From positions 212,501-276,500 of the forward strand of contig RPFO01000188.1 in assembly GCA_009746045.1 (NCBI GenBank): 64,000 bases of DNA, in the 5' to 3' direction. This DNA is from Mesostigma viride (taxonomy: Eukaryota > Streptophyta > Mesostigmatophyceae > Mesostigmatales > Mesostigmataceae). The position numbers and the translations under genes were made by a program. Below, piece by piece: positions 10,804 to 20,679 of the stretch (position 1 is the first letter of the stretch; each line of letters opens with the position of its first letter). The notes beneath the pieces are model-generated. The model was not told where the DNA came from. It was given only the letters and a program-made list of their open reading frames with translations, and did no database searches.

Positions 10804-12530
10804 CCCGTGTTTTTTTAATTAGAACGCGATATATCGCGTTGTAAGCTTTTTTTAGAACGCGTATAGCACCTAAGGAAAATTTTTTTTCATGGTCATGTAT
10901 ATACTTTCCTGAAAGCCCATAAATCAAAGGATTTTTTGAGCTACTCAGACCTACAAAATGCTTATTCATTAGAGAGATACACTGGTTTGAATACAGGGGG
11001 GTCTGACCATGACCGCGATTTCTTGACCCTAGGTCACAAGTCATGTGCTTATTCACAAATGGTTCATGAAAAAAATCTGGCTTCTTGCACGAGCTATGGG
11101 CAACATATGCAGGCTCTGTGAAACAAAACTCAGGCCCATTGGGCCACTGGAGCTATTTTTCATTAGCATCACAATTACAACGCAGTGGGAAACATGAGAG
11201 CCCTTGACAACATTACGCAACGACCCGAGCCCCATAAACGGGGCCATAGTGAGCTTGGAGGGTCAAAACGTTGAAAATAGGTGTTGTATAAGTTATACTG
11301 CATCAAACATGCATCAAACATCATGACTGGATGACCTAATATGACTGAATCAGGCAGCCATAGCCAAAGCATCATCCACTCTCACAACGTGTTGAGCACA
11401 TGCCTCGTGGGAATGGAGGTGCTGGGTTTTCATTCCATAACGCGTGCAATACTGAAAGAAAGAGGCACGTGTAATGCAAGGCTTGGATAGGTTGAGTGAT
11501 CCATGAGCTTACATGCAGGCAAAGATGACGCTGGAATGCATGCTAGCAAATGGTGGCAAGATGCTAACAACACATGATTATACACCATGATTATGGGCAC
11601 CCAGCTGATCTTCTTGCACAATCAACGCAGTATAAACCATCAACATCCAATCCTCACGATATATGCACGGCTTGACGACGTATACAGCACCTAAATACTG
11701 CACAACTGCAACCTGCTATGGCTGACATGCAAGCAACGTCGAGTAGGATGGCGGTCTTAGAGAGGCTGGGCAGAGGTCGGTAGAAATAAGTGGAAAACTG
11801 GCAGAAACTAGGTAGAAACACGATATACTTACGCCTGCAAGCACTATTGAGCCGGTGGCAGAGGCCATTTCCAGGAAAATATAGCATACCGTAGCAATAG
11901 CCACGGTCACGCCTTACGCTATTTGCAGGCACCATCATGCCCGGAGCTACCCGATAAAAGTCTGCACAAATCTCGGTTTAGCCGAGAGTCCGGGCGTTCG
12001 GAATGAATAAACATGTGTTAAGAAGTCGAAACACCATGGAAATACCAAGCATGGTGCCGCAGCAGACCCGAGTCTTGACGTAATAATATGTATGCCGGTT
12101 TCCAGGGTTTCCGCATGAAAGTTGGGTGAGAAACTGGAAAAAACTACGTTTCCTTTGCCCCAGTACCTCAACAAACTCGTAGAAACCTAATTATCAACCT
12201 TTGAACGCATCATCATGGTCGTGCTACCCAACAGCCACTGAAATTCGCGCGAAAACTGGCGAGATCTACCTGCCGCCATCGCCGTCGTCTTCACCTTCGT
12301 CCCGCGAAAATGCCTGATTTCAGTGGTACATATTTGTTTGCAGCTGTCACAAAAAAAATACCAAAAATACCAGGATTTTTTCTTGAATTCTATGAGATGT
12401 TTCTGACCTATCTTGAAAGTTTCAGACCAAAAATCGCATGTTTAATAGGTTTGCCACGTGTCAGATTACAACGCGATACATCGCGTTCTAACCCTACAAC
12501 GCGATGTATCGCGTTGTAAAAAAACACGGG
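10804..12530. mobile_element. TTAA-flanked DNA element, family B, copy 1
   Basis: Starts CCCGTGTTTTTTTA and ends AAAAAAACACGGG, flanked by TTAA at 10800-10803 and 12531-12534. Just inside each end lie palindromes of the type AACGCGATATATCGCGTT (one on the left, two on the right). It is 1,727 bp, with no recognisable transposase. It is nearly identical to the reverse complement of 33898-35646. TTAA target and CCC termini point to a piggyBac-type non-autonomous element. Confidence 0.75.
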
Positions 12531-12534
12531 TTAA

Positions 12535-13053
12535 CGAAGCTGGTCGCTTGCTAGGGCATCATGCTGACCGCTCCCATTTCATTCCCGTGGTGCCTGCAAG
12601 AATCCAAGCAAGCCGCGACACAATATGCAAGAGAACAAAAAGATATCAGATCCTTGACATAGACATCACAATTCTACAAGGAAGAGCTCGCCAGCACCTA
12701 ACGGTCCATGCAGCAAATGTGTAGAATACGATTTAAGACCCAACACTCACTCTTATGGCAAAGCAGCCCATACACATGAATCACACCATGCGCCAGATGT
12801 CACACGAGCAAGCCACAACGTTGTCGTCGGATCAGAAAGCAACAAACGTGAAAACGCTAGCGGCCCAAATCTGAGATTCCGCGGAACAGAGAAAATAAGA
12901 AAGCTCAGAAGCTACCAGCAAGGGATCGAACATAGGACCTTTGGCATGATGTCGCGGCTGTGTGAGTCTCCTGATCCGAAGGCATCTCACTTAAGTAACG
13001 TTTCGAAACAGCCAAACTGCGAAAAACCTCTTACCGGAGAGTTTTGCCAATAT
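12535..13053. other. No recognisable gene
   Basis: Mixed sequence with short ORFs only. The part near 12940-13053 loosely resembles the start of the short repeats at 18948 and 32317 (GAGTCTCCTGATCCG, GGAGAGTTTTGCC). Confidence 0.4.
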
Positions 13054-13262
13054 CAAGGAGACAACCAGCGCAGGTCAGAAATCGGGAGAATCCGGACCAT
13101 GGTAGCTCGAGCCTGCCGTTATCTTGTCCGCGCTGTCGAGCCGTGCAGGATTATGAATATGAATGGAGATGGAAATGTGTAGCCTTACATGCGAAATAAT
13201 GGCCGGCTGACGTGAAGAGCGACTAGATGACCTAGACGGTGGGGCCGGAAACAGCTTGCTTG
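13054..13262 (-). mobile_element. RT-element 3'-end fragment
   Basis: Matches the 3' tail of the reverse-transcriptase element seen at 17340-17518 (reverse complement) and 32399-32605: GAGACAACCAGCGCAGG, ACCATGGTAGCTCGAGCCTG, then GACGGTGGGGCCGGAAACAG. It is diverged and lacks coding sequence. Confidence 0.6.
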
Positions 13263-13639
13263 TTTGTGTTTCATCGTGGGCAACGAGTCCAACGACTACT
13301 TTCTCTGGGTTGCAAACTGCGGCAAATTGAACGCAAACCTCATCATGAAATCTTGACCGTCGAAATGTAACGATCCGACGACTTATGCAGTATGCCGCGT
13401 AATTTTTTGCGGGAGAGCCGTTGGGCCGGTTCCCGACGCGGGCGACCAGTGGTTTGCATTAAGTTAACTTACCTGAAGTTTTCCAACAGAAGTTACCCAA
13501 GCCGCACGATGGCACTCATCGACGGCCTCAGTCTTTTGACGCGTCGGCCCGATTTTGGGGGCACCAATTTGACCCCAACGGTACCTACCGACAAAGGGCA
13601 TACATTACCTTTCACGCGCACCACGACCCCTTCGAGTTC

Positions 13640-13795
13640 TGCTATGGCGGTGGTGCCGTGGGGCCCGCATCAGACTGCGGGCCCTTATCTTCTATGGCGG
13701 TGCTGCCGTTGGGCCCGAATCAGACTGCCGGCCCTTATCTTCTATGGCGGTGCTGCCGTTGGGCCCGAATCAGACTGCAGGCCCTTTATGCAGGC
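13640..13795. repeat. 51-bp tandem repeat, three copies
   Basis: Three consecutive units of TATGGCGGTGCTGCCGTTGG-type sequence ending in GGCCCTTATCTTC, the last unit truncated. Nothing coding is recognised. Confidence 0.85.
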
Positions 13796-13854
13796 GGGCC
13801 CTTAATGCATGTCACTTATTTATTCTTCTGCATACAAATATGAAGCAATGAAGT

Positions 13855-14175
13855 CGTGTCCTCCGGATTTTTGCATTTGCACCGTGTGCAGTTCTTGGAC
13901 GTTTGGAAACATGCATGGCATATGGCTAATGTAATGACTGACTAGCTAGACCGTTTCAGTGGTTTTTCATTTGCGGTTATTTCCTCGTAAATGGTGGGAA
14001 AGCGATCGCTGCAATGGTTCTCACCACTAGACACTCCCGGCTAGCGAAGCCCGATTAACGTCCTCATCAAGCAACCTGTTTCCGGCCCCACTGTATAGGT
14101 CGTCTTACAATCGCTCTTTGCGTAAGCCAGCCATAATTTCAATGAACAAGGCTACACATTTGCATAGTCATTTCT
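13855..14175 (+). mobile_element. RT-element 3'-region fragment
   Basis: Corresponds to 17090-17405 of the better copy: the GCACCGTGTGCAGTTCTTGG stretch, GACTGACTAGCTAGACC, AGCGATCGCTGCAATGG, then GCCAGCCATAATTTCAATG. It is diverged and noncoding, and lacks the terminal CTGGTTGTCTC end. Confidence 0.6.
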
Positions 14176-14269
14176 TGGTTATCGGTGTGCCTTTGTTTGA
14201 ATGCAGGGGGGGTCGCTGTGCCGACACAACGCGTTCAACGTGCTGGGCATCAAATGAGGGCTCTGGGCG

Positions 14270-14500
14270 ACCACCAGTGCCCGACTAGTGTCACCACTGC
14301 CTTCCGGACCTGAGGGCGAGGCTGCAGCCGGAGCTGCAGACGTATTTTCAGGGCTTAGCGCAGCCGCCAGGCTGCCTGTGTCGAGGAGCGTTTGCTCATC
14401 ACATATTGCGCAATAGCTTCGGAAAATTATATCAGCGTGTGCGTCTTAGAAAGACGAAGCGATTGTGATGTTCACAGCCGATTTCGGTGCCCAAACGAGA
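14270..14500 (-). pseudogene. Fragment of unknown repeat ORF, related to 37970-38165
   Basis: The reverse complement matches the sequence around 37970-38165 with scattered differences and indels, including the Ala/Pro-rich codons (SPEN..AAPAAA.PSGPEGSG). The function is unknown. Conservation over the coding part suggests both derive from one mobile element's ORF. Confidence 0.5.
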
Positions 14501-14819
14501 AAGTTATGATCTCCGCTGTCAGCCATGGCTACCTCGTGGCTCGCGGCTTTGATGGTACATTGGCTATATTGTATGATAACCCTATAATGCACCTTAGTGG
14601 TGCTGAGTTTTTTTTCACATTAATGACTTAATGAAATAAAGCTCATGATTTTTCTCGTGGTATACTGTTGGGGCAGGCGCAGGCGCAAGAAGTCTCCTAC
14701 GGTTGACAAACACCATATGTAGCAGGTTCACCTGACAACCATGCCAATATTTTGATGATTGAATGAATAAAGATGCTTTTCTTGTCGTTTTGCGCCTGAC
14801 ATTTTTGTCGGTTTAGCAC

Positions 14820-15133
14820 TTGTGTTTTTACCACTTGTGTGCATGCTCATGTGGTATTTTTTACCACTTTTTATCACTTCTTCGGTTTTACCACTTTTTA
14901 TCACTTTTTACCACTTGCACAAGCCTTTTACCACCACTTTACCACTTTTTTTGTGGTAAAAAGTGGTAAAATATACCCACTTTTTTACCACTTTTTATCA
15001 CTTTTTATCACTTTTTATCACTTTTTATCACTTTTTACCACCCTTAGACCTCTTTTACCACCTCGAGGTGGTAAAAAGGTGGTAAAAAGTGATAAAAAGT
15101 GGTAAATTTACCACCCCCGAGTTCCTAGTGTGG
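14820..15133 (-). repeat. TGGTAAAAA array, right arm of inverted pair
   Basis: TTTTTACCACTT / TTTTTATCACTT units ending CACCCCCGAGTTCCTAGTG, the inverted counterpart of 10131-10445. Array units within the arm also face each other (near 14950 and 15070), so the region could form hairpins. Confidence 0.6.
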
Positions 15134-15473
15134 TGCCGCCGCCGCGCCGCCGGCGGCTGACATGGGCAGAATTATCCATATCGGCGCAGGGCTGGTTTTG
15201 GGAAAAAAAACTACAGATGTAGTAGATCTTCAGTACATATATGTAGGCTTTGACATGGCTCTGTATATAGGTTTATAGCTGGGCGTTTGCTTTGGTTTGA
15301 GTGATTTCACTCTGCTGTAAGTAATTATATTTTTAACATATATGTAGGCACCACAGGCGCGGCAAAGTACCGTTCAGCCCCCCCCTAGAGTCGGTAGTAA
15401 TTCTCTCTATTGTTTTTAGAGCTTGTGTTTAAGATTGGATCTCAACCCTGGATATGATATCTATCGCCGCACT

Positions 15474-15484
15474 AAGTACAGCCC
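15474..15484 (+). repeat. Target-site duplication of LINE copy (left)
   Basis: AAGTACAGCCC, repeated exactly at 16389-16399 on the other side of the LINE fragment. Confidence 0.8.
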
Positions 15485-16197
15485 TGGCGGTTGGGCTCAC
15501 CACCTCAGCGCCGCCCCTCTATCTCCTAGACGGCTCTCGAGTCCTGTATCGGGACCGCGTTAAGCTGCTGGGCAGCCTGCTCCCTAGCTGCGAGGTGGAT
15601 GTGGACCACCGCATCTCCCTCGCCTGGCACGCTTTACGCCAGTACCGGGCCCTATGGCGCAAGCCCCTGGGCAAGATCGAGAAACAGGACCTGTTCAAGG
15701 TCCTCGTCCTTCCTGTTCTCACGTATGGCGCCGAGACGTGGACCCTCACCGCCGACCTGGCCCGCAAGCTGGACGGCGCGGTCACCAGCATGCTGCGTTC
15801 CATTTTCAGAGTAGGATATGCTGCTCATGTCCGCAATGAGGACCTGTACCAGGGCATGCCCTATATCACCAGCACAATTAAGCAACGCCGCCTGCAGCTA
15901 GTAGGGCACCTAGCTCGCACCAATCAGGTAGACACCTCACGTGGCCCCCCCGCAGGACTGCGACCAGCCCAGCCTGGCCGGCACCTCCTGACGTGGGCTG
16001 GGCCCAGTGATGTTAGACGCCGCAAGGCCCGCACCTTCAAAGAACAGCTAGTAGAGGACATGGGGGGCCTCGGCCTCTCCGTGATTTGGAAGAAGATGAT
16101 GGACAAGGCCAAGTGGGCCCAGGTCATAGAGGACAACGAGCCCCCCCCAGTGGGGAAGCGCCCGCGTGTGCAATCCCACGGGAGGCACGCTAGATAG
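15485..16197 (+). pseudogene. LINE ORF2 C-terminal fragment (RT thumb and tail)
   Basis: Open for about 237 codons after the truncation point. It contains the LINE thumb/C-terminal pattern: VKLLGSLLP, HALRQYRALWRKP, LVLPVLTYGAETWTLT, then RRLQLVGHLARTNQ. The catalytic palm is missing because of 5' truncation, so it cannot encode an active enzyme. Its end (LGLSVIWKKM) matches the tail of the deleted LINE at 20763-21407, so both belong to one family. Confidence 0.8.
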
Positions 16198-16388
16198 CTC
16201 CCCCTAGGGCAGCGTGCGGCTGCCTAGATAGATGATGTAGTTAGAATGTTGCTAGATAGATGTAGTATGTAGCCAATGTAGATAGATGAGACCGGTAGGA
16301 ATGTTTGCACCCATCCATCCATTCATCGGGGTTAATGCTCCGTGACTCCCCAACGGGAGTGCTCACGAGTCTAATTAATTAATTAATT
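15485..16388 (+). mobile_element. 5'-truncated LINE with exact 11-bp target duplication
   Basis: A non-LTR retrotransposon 3' end: C-terminal ORF2 coding sequence (to 16197), a 3' UTR with GCTCCGTGACTCCCCAACGG and GATAGATG repeats, and a tail of TTAATTAATTAATTAA instead of poly(A). The 11-bp direct repeats on both sides show insertion by target-primed reverse transcription. Confidence 0.85.
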
Positions 16389-16469
16389 AAGTACAGCCCC
16401 AGGTGGATCCGAGCCGGTCGGAGCAGCCCTCATTTCTTAAACCTCACCTGGCGGTCACCGGGTGTAGTC

Positions 16470-16485
16470 ATACTATCCTCGCGGT
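16470..16485 (+). repeat. Target-site duplication of RT element (left)
   Basis: ATACTATCCTCGCGGT, repeated exactly at 17519-17534. Confidence 0.85.
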
Positions 16486-17518
16486 CATCTCACCTGGCAT
16501 CTACCCGCAAGCGTCCCTCACTTTAAAGCTCACGTCGGAGGATACTCATTGCAATTACCTCGATCTTAACATTACCCATAACAAGAAGGGCTGGCGTACG
16601 GCTGTCTATGATAAGCGCAAGGATCCTAAATACCAGCAAATTCCATTTATTCGTTACCCCGATATTCACAGTCTCCTTTCCCACACAGCAAAATATGGTG
16701 TTGCACTTAGTCAGTTACATCGTTTTTCTCGTCTTTGTTCTTATCGTGTCGATTTCATCACGAATCTTGTTGAACTCTTGCATGATTGCATCGTTTGTTG
16801 GTCAAAGACTATGACCGAGACATTATGCTCCGTCAAGTCCGGCCGGTGTTTTTTGCAACGTCACCCACATTTGTTCGGTGCTGCCCCTTGGCACAAGCTC
16901 TACAAACAGGTCGTGGACCGGCTGGATCGCATAGTATCTCCGCACATCTGAACCCTGTGATGCCAGATCTCCTTTGCGGCCGTTCCGAGCTTGGCACTGG
17001 ATTCGTTGTCCACATCGTCGCGTCGCTGCAGCAACACGATGTTTTCTGGCATACGCGGGCTTTTGGTGCCCGCCGCACATTTGAAAGTGCTGTCGTCCGG
17101 CTTTTTGCCTTAATTGCACCGTGTGCAGTTCTTGGGCGTTTGGAATCATGGCATGGCTAACGTGATGACTGACTATAGCTAGACCTTTTCAGTGGTTTTC
17201 CATTTGCGGGTATTTCCTCGTAAATGGTGGGAGAGCGATCGCAGCAATGGTGCTCACCACTAGACACTCCCGGCCAGTTGGGCTCGAAACACGCGCCCTG
17301 ATCAAGCATGCTGTTTCCGGCCCCACCGTCTAGGTCATCTAGTCGCTCTACATGCACGTAAGCCAGCCATAATTTCAATGCACACGGCTACACATTTCCA
17401 TCACCATGATCATCTTCATCATCCTGAACGACTCGAACATGCGGACAAGATAACGGCAGGCTCGAGCTACCATGGTCCGGATTCTCCCGATTTCTGGCCT
17501 GCGCTGGTTGTCTCCTTG
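16486..17518 (+). mobile_element. 5'-truncated RT element, probably Penelope-like, 16-bp target duplication
   Basis: Flanked by the exact 16-bp repeat at 16470-16485 and 17519-17534. It carries the C-terminal part of a reverse-transcriptase ORF (to 16951) and a long 3' region ending GGTTGTCTCCTTG. Relatives are at 13054, 13855, 20405 and 32399. 5' truncation with a variable-length target duplication implies target-primed integration. The class is inferred from RT motifs of the longer copy. Confidence 0.75.
16492..16951 (+). pseudogene. RT-element polymerase, C-terminal fragment
   Basis: Encodes the part after the catalytic motif: LTSEDTHCNYLDLNI, AVYDKRKDPKYQQIPFIRYP, then the closing HLFGAAPWHKLYKQ stretch, matching the minus-strand copy at 32955-33719 almost residue for residue. 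The catalytic palm is lost by truncation. Confidence 0.75.
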
Positions 17519-17534
17519 ATACTATCCTCGCGGT

Positions 17535-17964
17535 AGACCCGGGTCGGCAAATACGCCGTACGGAGCCGCAAAAATACGGAAATACGTACGCGTACAGGAT
17601 CGAGGCCTCGACCGCCGTTTAGTCGCGTATTTATTTTAATACGCGATTTGGACTTAGAACTTTTCGGGGGTACCAGCGGGCAGTGGGCTCTAGCGCGGTG
17701 CCCAGGTTCTGGGCCTGAGGTTCTGGGCACGGCGCGTTCACTGCACATTTCAGATTTTTACTACTAGAAGTAGATGCGTACAGATCTTTCCATAAAGCGC
17801 AAGCCTTGCAAAATGTTTGGCCGGTACTGGAGACAGCTAGTAGGACTAGGTATATAACGCATATCAGTACATATGCCAGCATATGCAGCTGTGGCATGCC
17901 TTTGGCATGAAGGAGACTGGGGGTCTCTGCCCTTTCTCCTGTAGTGCACACACAGGGATTAAAA
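17535..17964. other. No gene; ATACG-rich repeat near 17540-17650
   Basis: The first 120 bp contain repeated AAATACG / ACGCGTA motifs similar to the TATAATACG arrays at 21590 and 35690. No coding signal is recognised. Confidence 0.35.
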
Positions 17965-18017
17965 GCACTTCAGTGCTCCGTGACTCCCCAACGGGAGCAC
18001 GTGTTTAATTAATTAAT
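17965..18017 (+). mobile_element. Tiny LINE 3'-end insertion
   Basis: GTGCTCCGTGACTCCCCAAC then TTTAATTAATTAA, matching the LINE 3' end at about 16338-16388. It is a severely 5'-truncated copy. No clear target duplication was found. Confidence 0.55.
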
Positions 18018-18134
18018 GCCAGCTGTGCTACTGACGGTGGCATAATAGGATGCAATATTGATATAGCGACGCCGAGGTGCGGTCAGGCCAGCCAGTGCGA
18101 CAGTGTGCATGCAGCCATTTTCAATTTGCAGCCA

Positions 18135-18522
18135 TGAATGAAGAAGAAAGGGCCTGAATGGGATTTCGTTGTCGAGAAGAAAGAAGCATGCACAGATCCT
18201 GTTAGTAAGAAAACGATGTATGTGTCGAAGATATTCTGCTCATTTTGCAACAAGAAGTTCTCCTCCAAGGCGGGGCCAATCAGCGCATTCCGAGTCCGTG
18301 CACACTTTGCCGAAATCGCAGGGAAAGGGATCGATGTTACCCTGCGACAACATTCCACAGAATATCCGGAGCAGGTGGGGGAGGATCGAGGAGGAGGAGG
18401 AGGAGGAGGACCTGCGCCTGCGGCGCAAGGTGGCGCGCTGCCTGCACAGCGCCCGGGGAAAGAAGCCGCGGTACCTTCTTGCCGCTGCAGCCGCCAGACA
18501 AAAACTAAAGGGTCATGCCTAG
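18135..18522 (+). pseudogene. hAT-type BED zinc-finger relic, frameshifted
   Basis: An N-terminal stretch GPEWDFVVEK, then CSFCNKKF and AFRVRAHFAEIAGKGID, give the C-x2-C ... H spacing of BED fingers that begin hAT transposases. Near 18338 the sensible reading changes frame to PCDNIPQNIRSRWG and an acidic run of glutamates, again as hAT proteins continue. The dimerisation/catalytic part is absent. It is a decayed transposase start or a domesticated fragment with a frameshift. Confidence 0.55.
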
Positions 18523-18947
18523 CATGATCTATTTTAATTAGAATATAACTCCGTTGGGAGTATCTGTAGCACATATCCCTGATGAGAAGGGGCATATGGC
18601 TTTTAATACATTCTGGGCTACTTCATGCAAGGATGGGAATGTAAACTACCCTTGCTCTATAGGTGCACCAAGGCACCTGCACCCTCATGATCTTCACAAT
18701 ATGCCCAGCTATAAGGGGGATCGTATGTCATGTGGGGGAAGATCATCATGGCTATACAAGAGGATATACGCTTGGCTGATTTCGATAGTACCGGCTACGC
18801 CCCCTTCTACTAAAAAGAAGGATTCAGCCGTGTTCAGCCCGTCTCACGGTGCGAGACTGAACAAGTCTCGCGTGCAGACACGTGTGTAGTACTCCTACAC
18901 ACAGATCTCGAGTGATTTATCTAGTACCAAATCCGAAAGGCTTGCAT
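18523..18947. other. No recognisable gene
   Basis: Possible continuation of the decayed transposon upstream, but nothing specific can be supported. Confidence 0.3.
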
Positions 18948-19168
18948 CACTCCCCGGACAGGAGAACTTTTGCGGATGACTGTAGGTGTAAGTTGGCGAT
19001 GCCATGGTAACCGGAGACGTCCGTCCTATAGTCAGCAAAATTGGTGCGAGAGGTCCCCAGTTCGATTCCGGTCGGATTCATTTGCAGATCGCGTTTTTCC
19101 GCGTTTTCCGCGGCCCGGTACTGAACGCAAATGGTTTTCACCTTTGCGGAGTGCCTGATCAAAAATAC
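18948..19168. mobile_element. Short repeat with tRNA-like B box (SINE or MITE)
   Basis: About 220 bp. It runs from CACTCCCCGGACAGGAGA to CTTTTGCGGAGTGCC-like termini, and contains GGTCCCCAGTTCGATTCCGG, which resembles the internal B box of tRNA genes. A second copy (32317-33888) is split by an insertion at the position equal to CCTAT|AGTC here. The weak CACTCC/GGAGTG inverted ends would suit a MITE, the B box a tRNA-derived SINE. Confidence 0.5.
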
Positions 19169-19380
19169 AAGAGCTAGGGCATGGCTTCTCAGCAGAGAGT
19201 GACTCCCTGCATGGGCACTGCATAATTAAATAAAGCTAGGCATCATCTGGAGGGTGGCTCATCATAGGCACACATGTACATGACTAAAAATGCTAGGCCT
19301 CAGCTGGTATAGTGCCTGTAGTAGGCGGGCATGTACAAGGCCACTGTCTAACTATTCTACACTACTGCTGCTGTATTCCC

Positions 19381-19803
19381 CTAGGCTGGGGCTGCTGGGG
19401 TCGCTGGGGCCGCGGTGGTCGAGGGGGTCGCGTGCCAGGGCTTGTGGCCGACGTAGATGGCCGCCCCCTTCCAGTACACCGGCTGGCCCGCCTTGGTCTG
19501 CCGGAGCTGGACTGAGGTAGGTCGGCCATAGCTCCCGTCGCCGTTGTACGTTGCTGCGCCAGGGTCAAGTCGTCCTCCACGGTGAAGTGAGTCTGTCTTC
19601 TCGAGCCGCTTGCGGCGTCTGAGAAACGAAATCTTGTCCGCTGGGCTCTCAAAGATGAGAAGAAGCCGAGGCGCCCCTGCCTTACCCCGCGCGTGGGGGA
19701 GGCGGTGGGCGGTCAGCCTGATCTCACCAAGAAGGCCCATGCGTGCAAGGATTTTGCTCTCAAACCCACGTGCAAGCTTCTCGGAATTCTCACCTTCTTC
19801 CAT
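19381..19803 (-). pseudogene. L1-like LINE ORF1 fragment
   Basis: On the minus strand this reads a charged start, KLARGFESKILARMGL, then APRLLLIFESPADKISFLRR, the pattern of the RRM in L1-type ORF1 RNA-binding proteins. It then continues into a Gly/Thr/Ala-rich tail. There is no matching RT directly downstream, so it is an isolated fragment. ORF1 proteins coat LINE RNA in cytoplasmic particles. Confidence 0.55.
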
Positions 19804-19976
19804 GTCGAAGTTCGAGCATGATCTATGAATGAGTCTTTTGTCTTAAATACTTATATACCATGTTGAGCCGGTGTAGTATGTGAGGGCAGTCGGTGATGGC
19901 CGATCATCGGATGCGGGTTGCATGGACCCATGTGATGGATGGAACATTAAGTTATAACTCACAAGTTACTAGCAAT

Positions 19977-20029
19977 TAATTAATTAATTAATAGATCGAC
20001 ACGTGACTGCGTCACGTGAGCAATATACT
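19977..20029 (-). mobile_element. Tiny LINE 3'-end insertion with target duplication
   Basis: A TTAATTAATTAATTAA tail and a GACACGTGACTGCGTCACGTG palindrome lie between two copies of ACTAGCAAT (about 19969 and 20029). The same palindrome and tail occur at 20675-20710, at the 3' end of the minus-strand LINE. Confidence 0.6.
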
Positions 20030-20392
20030 AGCAATAGTATAGTGAGAACAAGGGCTGCATGCGCTGCCGTTAAGAAAGCGGCATGGTCATGCTGGCTTAA
20101 ATAATGGCATGGACCAACGTGGAGTAGTCTCCATGGCAGCGGGGGTGCTGTTGTGCATTTTGTCAATAATGAATGTGTGTGCACATGTAGTGTGTATGTG
20201 TATGGAGCTTGTTGTGGGATCCTTGAGAGCAATGTCCTAGCTTGTGTCTTATATTGTCGATCCTCTCATGCATTATATAGTGGATGGCTTTCCTTCTTAC
20301 TTCCCGTTGCAGCCTGCTCCCCCCTGCATTTAACAAATCATAGTCAGATAGGATTGCAGGGCACAAATTATGGATGATGTTAATAAATAAGC

Positions 20393-20655
20393 ATATACAC
20401 CAAAGTTAGGCTTGAAACACACGCCCTGATCAAGCATGCTGTTTCCTGCCCCACCGTCTAGGTCATCTAGTCGCTCTACACGTAAGCCAGCCATAATTTC
20501 AATGCACAAGGATACACATTTCCATCACCATTCATCTTCATCATCCTGAACGACTCGAACACGCGGACAAGATAACGGCAGGCTCGAGCTACCATCCATG
20601 GTCCGGATTCTCCCGTTTCTGGCCTGCGCTGGTTGTCTCTTTGATATACACCAAA
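20393..20655 (+). mobile_element. RT-element 3'-end insertion with exact 12-bp target duplication
   Basis: The 239-bp insert (20405-20643) is the last part of the Penelope-like element: AAGCATGCTGTTTCCTGCCC ... GCGCTGGTTGTCTCTTTG. It lies between two copies of ATATACACCAAA (20393-20404 and 20644-20655), which fixes the true 3' end of the element as ...GTCTCYTTG. Confidence 0.85.
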
Positions 20656-20679
20656 TTTTGAGTTGCAATAACTGCATTA

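Noticed and set aside
16403-16491. N-terminal extension of the RT fragment
   Set aside because: The target duplication at 16470-16485 shows this part is pre-insertion flank.
19040-19090. Possible tRNA gene from the GTTCGATTCC box
   Set aside because: The stem next to the box does not pair properly and no acceptor or anticodon arm could be found; kept only as a tRNA-like repeat.
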